Origin: Lentisphaerae bacterium GWF2_49_21
GTDB lineage: Bacteria; Verrucomicrobiota; Lentisphaeria; Victivallales; GWF2-50-93
Length of the DNA stretch: 46,903 nt
Direction of reading: 5' to 3'
NCBI GenBank assembly: GCA_001804805.1
Contig: MHBH01000013.1
Coordinates: 1-46,903, forward strand
Shown here piece by piece: positions 41,265 to 46,903 of the stretch. The position numbers and the translations under genes were made by a program. How positions within the stretch are numbered: position 1 is the stretch's first letter; each line of letters opens with the position of its first letter. The notes beneath the pieces are model-generated. The model was not told the origin of the DNA. It ran no database searches and worked only from the letters and a program-made list of their open reading frames with translations.

Positions 41265-41405
41265 AACCACGAAACACACGAATCACACGAAAAAATAATA
41301 ATTGTTAATTTTTTACTACGCAAAAACTTAACAATTGATTTTGTGATAAGTCAGGAGGGAAAAAGTTTGATTAAAACTTTCGTGTAGTTCGTGTGTTTCG
41401 TGGTT
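41265..41405. repeat. 141-bp element with 28-bp terminal inverted repeats
   Basis: The left arm begins AACCACGAAACACACGAA (41265) and the right arm ends TTCGTGTGTTTCGTGGTT (41405). The two 28-bp arms match at 26 positions. An inner pair AATTGTTAA / TTAACAATT (about 41302 and 41328) deepens the symmetry. The right arm ends on the first base of the DUF362 stop codon (read on the plus strand). There is no transposase inside. Confidence 0.75.
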
Positions 41406-42553
41406 CAGCTTTTTTTCTTGAAGAGATTCAAGAATGCCATGAATTTCTGGAATGGCGATCTCAGTTCCACCGCCTTTACCGGACACGCCTCCAGACAGCA
41501 CATGCAGAGGATACATTTTTTCTTCAGGACCCGAAAACTTCCACCTTCAGAAAGGATCGCCTTCTGGCTGCACGCCTTGAAGCATTTTCCGCATTTTATA
41601 CATGTTTCCTGGATGATGAACGGACGATAAGTCATGATCAGTGTCAGCATATGGAACATTGATTCAGGGAAACGGTGTAGGATGTCGGATTTGGATCTCG
41701 GTATCTTCAATTTTCCAAGCCTTTCGGCGGCATCGCCTACAAGATCAATATTTTCCCGCCGGATATCACCAAAACCGAGTTCGGCGACCTTCACGAGGAG
41801 TTGTATGTCCTGCGGCTTGTAGCCGTACGCCGTGCATGCGCATGCATCGATAGCGACAGCGTCATAGCCCGCCATGACTATGCCTGATTTGAAAGGTTTT
41901 CCGTTCGCAGGACCGTCGCCCTGCATGGATTCGATGGCGTCAACTATGACGAAATCGGGCTTGATCTTTCCATATACCGCAGCGATAAGATTGGACATCT
42001 TCCTCGGCGATGGCGCGGTGGCATGGAACGCGCTCTTTGATTCGCCGACGATGAGGCCGTAGGAATTCTTGACGGCTACCGTGATCTTCGTGAGAATATG
42101 CGTCTTGAGCTTGGGAAGGGATATGAAGACGTCGAAGTCCTTGAGTTCTTTAAGGAGAGGGATGTATCCGTGTCCGGGAACTTCCACCCTTTCGAAGTTT
42201 TCAAGCGGCAGGAGTTCGACCTTCTCCTCGTCGGCAACTTTCTTCATTCCGGTCTTTTCCCAGAGCTCCTCCCAGGTATATATGCCTGCCGGACTGTCGG
42301 CAATGGTAATCTTTTCAACGCCTTTTTTGCGAAGTTCGCGGATGACGGCGCGGACGAGTTCCGGATGGGTCGTGACGCACTGGTCAGGAGTTTTTGCGCT
42401 AAGGAGATTGGGTTTCAGAAGAACTTTTGCGCCGGGCTTTATTTTTTCAGGCCAGCCGCCGGCAAGTTCCACGGCAGTCCTGATCTTCTCCTCGAGAAGA
42501 GGAAGATCGTATGACTCGCAGTTCACCGCCGAAACTTTTGTCTTTTGTTGCAT
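41405..42553 (-). CDS. DUF362 protein with two 4Fe-4S ferredoxin motifs
   Basis: A 382-residue protein. The DUF362 domain (1-290) shows VLLKPNLLSAKTPDQCVTTH, ITIADSPAG, 'DVFISLPKLKTHILTKIT' and 'DFVIVDAIESMQGDGP'. The C-terminal ferredoxin part has two cluster motifs, CIKCGKCFKAC and CILCMCCLEACPVKA, each with the C-x2-C-x2-C-x3-C spacing for [4Fe-4S]. Such proteins are presumed to be iron-sulfur oxidoreductases or assembly factors; the reaction is unknown. The extreme C-terminus (FKKKS) touches the inverted-repeat element. Confidence 0.9.
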   Translation of the reverse strand: MQQKTKVSAVNCESYDLPLLEEKIRTAVELAGGWPEKIKPGAKVLLKPNLLSAKTPDQCVTTHPELVRAVIRELRKKGVEKITIADSPAGIYTWEELWEKTGMKKVADEEKVELLPLENFERVEVPGHGYIPLLKELKDFDVFISLPKLKTHILTKITVAVKNSYGLIVGESKSAFHATAPSPRKMSNLIAAVYGKIKPDFVIVDAIESMQGDGPANGKPFKSGIVMAGYDAVAIDACACTAYGYKPQDIQLLVKVAELGFGDIRRENIDLVGDAAERLGKLKIPRSKSDILHRFPESMFHMLTLIMTYRPFIIQETCIKCGKCFKACSQKAILSEGGSFRVLKKKCILCMCCLEACPVKAVELRSPFQKFMAFLNLFKKKS

Positions 42554-42557
42554 TCTG

Positions 42558-42673
42558 GTAGCACAGACATTCCTGTCTGTGTCCTTTTTCAGTCTATAAT
42601 TATTATTCTTCCATATCCACGGACAGGAATGTCCGTGTTACCAAAATACTGCAGACAGGAATGTCCACGCTAC
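42558..42673. repeat. REP cluster on the 3' side of the RAYT gene
   Basis: Three units in the order plus, minus, minus: GTAG-CACAGACAttccTGTCTGTG (42558-42581), CACGGACAggaaTGTCCGTG (42618-42637) with GTTAC, and GCAGACAggaaTGTCCACG + CTAC (42651-42673). The last unit touches the RAYT stop codon. The same trio in the same order lies on the other side of the gene. Confidence 0.85.
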
Positions 42674-43270
42674 TTACTTAATCCATTCCCAGTCGTTCCA
42701 GTTCTTTACAAGGCCTGCTTTGACTGGATTATTTCGGATATATCTCTTGACCTTGTCTTCTTCTTCTGCCGTCCTGCACCATCTTTCGAAACTTTCAGGT
42801 GCCCAGAAAGAACCAGTTCTGCCAGTCATCTTGTTTGCCTCTCTGCCTGTCCAGCCTTTCAACATCTTTAAGGTCTTGACAAAGTTCACCTTTGCCTCTG
42901 AGCCGACCATTAGGCAATGGACATGGTTTGACATGATGACATATGAAGGGAACCTCCATCCGTAGTTGTCCTCAATCCACGCCATGGATTCCACAATCAT
43001 GTCCGAAATTTCTTCGTTTATCTTAAGATTAGAATATTTACAGCCATCAAGAATTTGTTCAACCTTCTGGAAATGTTTTCTTTCAATTTCTGTAAGCTGC
43101 AATGCGGATTCAGTCTTGGCCAGGGCAATTTCATATTCCGCTTTCAGCTCAGTGTACACATCTGCAGGGATTGAGTTTTTCAGGCGAAAAGTAACAAAGT
43201 AAGAATGTCCGACAACGTGCCAGTGCGGGAGCCCTCTCCTGTAGAATGCTGTTGTCTGATAATCTTTCAT
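42674..43270 (-). mobile_element. REP-associated tyrosine transposase (RAYT, IS200/Y1-like)
   Basis: A 198-residue protein of the Y1 HUH transposase family, in the single-copy domesticated RAYT type. The metal-binding HUH motif is His116-Val-His118 in IMSNHVHCLM, the likely nucleophile is Tyr177 in KRYIRNNPVKAGL, and the N-terminus carries the family pattern 'GHSYFVTFRLKNSIP'. RAYTs recognise and process REP palindromes with GTAG/GGAG heads; here such palindromes sit directly at both gene ends. The ATG is only 1 bp from a REP unit, so there is no ordinary ribosome-binding site and translation may depend on, or be limited by, that hairpin. It appears intact. Confidence 0.92.
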
Positions 43271-43271
43271 G

Positions 43272-43385
43272 GTAGTACAGGCATTTCTGTCTGTGGTCTT
43301 TTCTTCTTCCGTTGTTTACCTAATAATGCCACGGACAGGAATGTTCGTGTTACACAAATGCCGCAGACAAGAATGTCTGCGCTAC
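43272..43385. repeat. REP cluster on the 5' side of the RAYT gene
   Basis: Units in the order plus, minus, minus: GTAG-TACAGGCAtttcTGTCTGTG (43272-43295), CACGGACAggaaTGTTCGTG (43330-43349), and CGCAGACAagaaTGTCTGCG + CTAC (43362-43385). The spacing matches the cluster at 42558-42673, so the gene is bracketed by two direct copies of a REP array. Confidence 0.85.
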
Positions 43386-43414
43386 TAAAAGTAATCGAAA
43401 TCAAAAATTATCAT

Positions 43415-43480
43415 ATGAAAAAGGAATATCAACGTCTCGTCGCAAAAGTAGCTGCAGGCGTTGAAAGGCGTGCAGATTAA
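43415..43480 (+). CDS. Possible 21-residue peptide, weak support
   Basis: ATG 43415 opens a short basic helical frame (MKKEYQRLVAKVAAGVERRA) ending at TAA 43478-43480. No ribosome-binding site is visible and no relative is known to me. It may be a chance frame or a gene fragment between the REP cluster and the oxidoreductase. Confidence 0.15.
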   Translation: MKKEYQRLVAKVAAGVERRAD

Positions 43481-43521
43481 AGATATAGTCATACTGCAAC
43501 TTAAAGCGAGGGATATTGCCT

Positions 43522-44784
43522 ATGAGTTCAAAACCTGTTACTCTTGCGGTCTGCGGGGCTGGAAGCAGGGGACTTCTTTCCTATGCCCCTTATGCATTGA
43601 AACATCCGGATGAATTGAAGGTTGTTGCTGTTGCCGAACCAAGGGAATGGTTCAGGAATGAGGCCATGAAAAGGCACAAGATCCCTGAGAAGAACGTCTT
43701 TTCCGACTGGAGGGAAATGGCCAGGAAGGAAAATCTGGCCGATGCCGTTCTCGTTGCGACACAGGACTCACAGCACAAGGAGCCGGCCATTGCGTTCATC
43801 AGGAAAAATTATGATGTACTTCTCGAAAAGCCCATGGCGTGCAACGAGGCCGACTGCCGTGAAATAGCAGAAGCTGCGAGGGGAAGAAAGAGCATCTTCG
43901 CGCTCTGCCATGTCCTGAGATACACTCCGTATTTCAGGAGAATTAAGGCCATTGTAGAAAGCGGGGTGCTTGGACAGATCGCAACGGTCAGGCATATCGA
44001 GCCGGTCGGATTCTGGCATCAGGCCCACTCATACGTCAGGGGAAACTGGCGAAATGAAAAGCTGTCATCCCCTATGATCCTTTCCAAATCCTGCCATGAC
44101 ATGGATATCCTGCTCTTCATCCTCGGGAAGAAATGCCTCCGCATTTCAAGCTTCGGTTCCCTGATGCATTTCCGGAAGGAGAACAAGCCTAGGAATGCCG
44201 CAGACAGATGCATTGACTGTCCTCTGGCGGATAATAAATGTCCGTATTCAGCTAAGGCATTTTACATGAAAATGGTCAACGAGGGAAACTTTGGATGGCC
44301 GCTGAGCGTCATTTGCACTGATATGACCCCGAAAGGTGTCGAGAAGGCCCTGCGTGAAGGTCCATATGGGCGCTGCGTCTACGCCTGCGACAACGACGTC
44401 GTCGATCACCAGGTCGTCTCGATACTTTTTGAAAACGAGACTACTGCGTCGTTCACAATGACCGCATTCACCCCGAAGATGCACCGTGAAACGGATATAT
44501 TCGGCAGCCACGGATGCCTCAGGGGAGACGGCAATATAATCAAGGTGACAACTTTCCTGACCGGCAAGACGGACGAGTTCGACGTCAACCGTGAAGCGGG
44601 CGACATAACCGGGGGACACGGGGGCGGAGACGAAGGCCTTATGAAGGATTTTGTCAAAGCTGTCAAAACCCGTGATTTCTCGATAATGTCCTCAGGTCCT
44701 GAAGTTTCCCTTGAGAGCCATATGATGGCATTCGCCGCCGAAAGGGCCCGCAGGAACGATACCGTCGAATCCATTAAACTGTAG
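43522..44784 (+). CDS. Gfo/Idh/MocA-family oxidoreductase
   Basis: A 420-residue protein with an N-terminal Rossmann fold (VTLAVCGAGSRGLLSYAPYA, NAD(P)-binding GxGxxG), then 'DAVLVATQDSQHKEPAIAFI' and the EKP motif in 'YDVLLEKPMACNEADC', and the central 'SCHDMDILLFILGKK'. A Cys-rich insertion 'CIDCPLADNKCPYSAKAFY' (about residues 230-250) is typical of a PVC/Firmicutes subgroup. These enzymes oxidise or epimerise sugars or inositols. The start is ATG 43522, with AGCGAGGGA 8 nt before; TTG 43516 is the alternative. Confidence 0.92.
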   Translation: MSSKPVTLAVCGAGSRGLLSYAPYALKHPDELKVVAVAEPREWFRNEAMKRHKIPEKNVFSDWREMARKENLADAVLVATQDSQHKEPAIAFIRKNYDVLLEKPMACNEADCREIAEAARGRKSIFALCHVLRYTPYFRRIKAIVESGVLGQIATVRHIEPVGFWHQAHSYVRGNWRNEKLSSPMILSKSCHDMDILLFILGKKCLRISSFGSLMHFRKENKPRNAADRCIDCPLADNKCPYSAKAFYMKMVNEGNFGWPLSVICTDMTPKGVEKALREGPYGRCVYACDNDVVDHQVVSILFENETTASFTMTAFTPKMHRETDIFGSHGCLRGDGNIIKVTTFLTGKTDEFDVNREAGDITGGHGGGDEGLMKDFVKAVKTRDFSIMSSGPEVSLESHMMAFAAERARRNDTVESIKL

Positions 44785-44908
44785 AATATGTATGATGGGG
44801 GGCGGCATATATTCAGGGCCGTCCGATGACAGCGTCCTTGGGGAGCCGGTGCTTTTTTATACTGTCATGCTTGATTCATGTTACACCTTTGGCTATCTTT
44901 CCGTAGAT

Positions 44909-46807
44909 ATGAAAATGAAAATCAGAAATCCCATCAGCAAGAATCATGGTTTTGTCCTGGTCCTCCTTGCTGGACTGATCTTGTTTGTGCCCTGGTGTCC
45001 GATCATTGCCACATTCTATTATGAATATTGTATTCATCTGGCGACATGCGAGGGCTGGCAATTTGGAACGGATATAATTTCCACCTATGGTCCCTTTGGA
45101 TTCGTAGGTCTTCCTTTCTATCGGGCTTCAACTTATCCAAGCATGATTTTGCTCAATATCTGCCTGTACGGAATCATGGTGGCGTTTCTTTGGGAGTTCT
45201 GGCAGAATATCGTGAATCCTGCACGTCCATCTGCCGTTTGGATTGTGATAATTCTGCTGTTGCCAGGCTTCGGACCGGCAATGGAATGGTCGCCTGTTCT
45301 TTTCACCCCATATGTTTTGGTGAATCTCTTTGTCCTGCGTCATTTTTTTGGGAAAACGGCTCCCTCTTACTTGTATCTTTTCATGTTTGTCATCGTTCTT
45401 GGGATGTTCGTCCTGGTCAAAGGGACTTTCATTTTTCTGATCTTAATGACCATTGTAGTTGTTTCAGCCGATCAAATCATCAACTCAAAGAAGGTGCCGT
45501 GGATTTTTCCGGGATTTATTGTAGGCGTATTGGTCTTATGGGTGGTTTCCAGCCAGAAAACTGGAAATATCCTTGGTTATTTTTTAAGCACTGCTGATTT
45601 GATAGCGGGCTACAAGGACGGTGCGGGAAGCTTTGAAGGCACAAAACTGGGAATTGCCCCTGTTGTTTTTGCGCTAGGTAGTCTTGGACTTATCGGAACT
45701 TTCCTTTTGACGGTTCGAAAACTTCTTGGTTGGCGTAGCATATGGCCGGCGAGTATTCTTGCCGCCACATTATATGTAATGTTTCAACATGGTTTTGTGC
45801 GCCAGGATCCGCAGCATTCCGTGTCTGCATGTCTCTCATTTTGCTGTTTATATGTGTTGATGCTTCCGTTATTGTGGGTTCTATCTGGTGGAAATAAGAC
45901 ACTGCGCCGGGTGTTGGTGGCTAATGGAACTGTGGGAATTATTATTATAGCCACTTGCTGGTTGTCAGGTGGCGGAAGACCGGTGGTGAATTCATTTTTT
46001 CAAAGAATCAAAGGGATTCCTGCACTGATGACTCAAGGAGTTTCGGCGTTGGAAACTGCCAGGGAAGCTCACTTGCAATTGCTTAAGCAAAAATTCCCGT
46101 TGCCACAATTTGATGGAAGCATGGAATCCTCCACTTTTGACGCAGGTGTGGCAGAAGCCTATGGAAATTATAGCATGGTCCGGCCCACTGTGACATTATA
46201 TGTTGCATATACATCCAAAATGTCTATGCGAAACAAAGATTATCTCGAGGATGCTTCAGGACCGGGGGCGATCCTGTTTTCCATCCCGGTTGCCATTGAT
46301 GGGCGCTACCCGGCGGCGACAGATTCAATTGGATTGTTAGCCCAGAAAACCCATTTCTCCGCTATTGGAAGGGTTGGCAATCTTTTGGTTCTAGAACGCC
46401 GGGCAAGACCGCTTAAACTGAAATCTGAAAAACTACAGGAACTCGACGTGGATGTTAACGGTACAATATCATTGCCTGATCCGGGGAAAGGCATGGTTTT
46501 TGCGCAAATCGAAATAACGCCAACGATAGCTGGAAGACTTTTCAGCCTGCTATATAAGCCTGCAGCGACATTTATTATTGTCAGCGTTGGCACAGAGGAA
46601 GCCAGATTTCGTTTGATCAGGGCAACGGCCAAGGAAGGAATGCTTCTATCCCCGCTTCTATGTGATCTTCCTTCCTTTCAAGCCTTTTACAGCGATTCGA
46701 ATTCCAGTCTAAAATTATCAGGTTTCCGGATTGAATATGAGAAGGGCAGGGAGTGGTGTTATCAAAATAAAATAAAAGTGGTGCTATCCAAAGTAAATGT
46801 AGATTAG
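44909..46807 (+). CDS. Polytopic membrane protein of unknown function (glycosyltransferase-C-like layout)
   Basis: About 632 residues from ATG 44909 (KMKIRNPISKNHGFVLVLLA); the frame opens at 44792, but the extra N-terminal residues are not hydrophobic and no ribosome-binding site supports either start. About ten hydrophobic segments fill residues 10-370, with a periplasmic-loop signature 'EGWQFGTDIISTYGPFGFVG' after the first one, reminiscent of GT-C-type membrane glycosyltransferases. The last 250 residues are soluble and beta-rich. Codon use is more AT-leaning than in the neighbouring oxidoreductase, suggesting different origin. I cannot name it. Confidence 0.65.
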   Translation: MKMKIRNPISKNHGFVLVLLAGLILFVPWCPIIATFYYEYCIHLATCEGWQFGTDIISTYGPFGFVGLPFYRASTYPSMILLNICLYGIMVAFLWEFWQNIVNPARPSAVWIVIILLLPGFGPAMEWSPVLFTPYVLVNLFVLRHFFGKTAPSYLYLFMFVIVLGMFVLVKGTFIFLILMTIVVVSADQIINSKKVPWIFPGFIVGVLVLWVVSSQKTGNILGYFLSTADLIAGYKDGAGSFEGTKLGIAPVVFALGSLGLIGTFLLTVRKLLGWRSIWPASILAATLYVMFQHGFVRQDPQHSVSACLSFCCLYVLMLPLLWVLSGGNKTLRRVLVANGTVGIIIIATCWLSGGGRPVVNSFFQRIKGIPALMTQGVSALETAREAHLQLLKQKFPLPQFDGSMESSTFDAGVAEAYGNYSMVRPTVTLYVAYTSKMSMRNKDYLEDASGPGAILFSIPVAIDGRYPAATDSIGLLAQKTHFSAIGRVGNLLVLERRARPLKLKSEKLQELDVDVNGTISLPDPGKGMVFAQIEITPTIAGRLFSLLYKPAATFIIVSVGTEEARFRLIRATAKEGMLLSPLLCDLPSFQAFYSDSNSSLKLSGFRIEYEKGREWCYQNKIKVVLSKVNVD

Positions 46808-46903
46808 TGGTATCCGGTGCCAAGCCTGTGACAAAATAAGAATGCCTGCGCCACCATTGCTGTCCTAAATAAGCTTCAAGTTTAGATTTGGGACGGATTT
46901 TTC
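46808..46903. other. Window end: weak REP-like sequence
   Basis: Contains GTGGTATCCGGTGCCAAGCC and GAATGCCTGCGCCACCA, resembling half of a degenerate REP pair (GGTGGCGCAGGCATTC on the minus strand). No gene is seen before the window ends. Confidence 0.35.

Noticed and set aside
41217-41279. 21-residue N-terminal extension of the cupin (MCFVVILFC...) as a signal peptide
   Set aside because: It is encoded by the AACCACGAAACACACG inverted repeat; GGAGG directly before ATG 41216 marks the real start.

Overview
The window reads as a chromosomal segment of a free-living or host-associated bacterium of the PVC group, most likely Lentisphaerota (Victivallis/Lentisphaera relatives). This is inferred from gene content, not from a phylogenetic marker. 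The supporting traits are a pseudopilin with an N-terminal [16 protein letters not shown] helix and no Gly before the Phe, a sulfatase, carbohydrate-active enzymes, a squalene-cyclase-like secreted protein, and intergenic spaces crowded with palindromic repeats.

Layout. (1) 1-9938: the end of a secreted beta-helix protein, a three-gene sugar ABC importer without its own ATPase, a membrane-anchored unknown, then a GH5-like glycosidase and a formylglycine sulfatase. This looks like a locus for taking apart a sulfated glycan and importing the products. (2) 9935-15893, minus strand: a tight pseudopilin / PilM-PilN fusion / PilO-like / PilP-like / GspE-PilB operon (type IV pilus or type II secretion inner-membrane platform). 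(3) 16046-20625, minus strand: the most unusual part. Two small paralogues and one large protein share a ~55-residue helical N-terminal domain resembling NHLP/Nif11-type RiPP leaders, followed by a membrane segment. They bracket a B12-binding radical SAM enzyme. One paralogue is frameshifted, and a decayed start of a further copy is interrupted by a repeat element. (4) 21007-22314: an AhpD-like protein and two small AT-rich envelope proteins. (5) 23020-30188: a processive-type membrane glycosyltransferase divergent from a secreted GH-like protein and a PA14-containing secreted protein, plausibly an exopolysaccharide locus. (6) 30391-35955, minus strand: tRNA-His, tatA, tatC, a TPR lipoprotein, recD2, azoR and an AraC regulator, closely packed. 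(7) 36170-46807: a ceramidase-like hydrolase, a DegT/StrS aminotransferase, a prenyltransferase/squalene-oxidase repeat protein, a cupin, a DUF362 ferredoxin-like protein, a REP-associated transposase (RAYT) between two REP clusters, a Gfo/Idh/MocA oxidoreductase and a large membrane protein.

Nearly every larger intergenic gap is built of REP/BIME-like elements: a GTAG (or GGAG) head followed by a hairpin, usually in inverted pairs. At least four sequence families are visible, and one intact RAYT is present. Degenerate 'TTGGAATTTGG'-type repeats and two MITE-like elements with long terminal inverted repeats add to this. All functional calls rest on reading motifs by eye; no database search was run.
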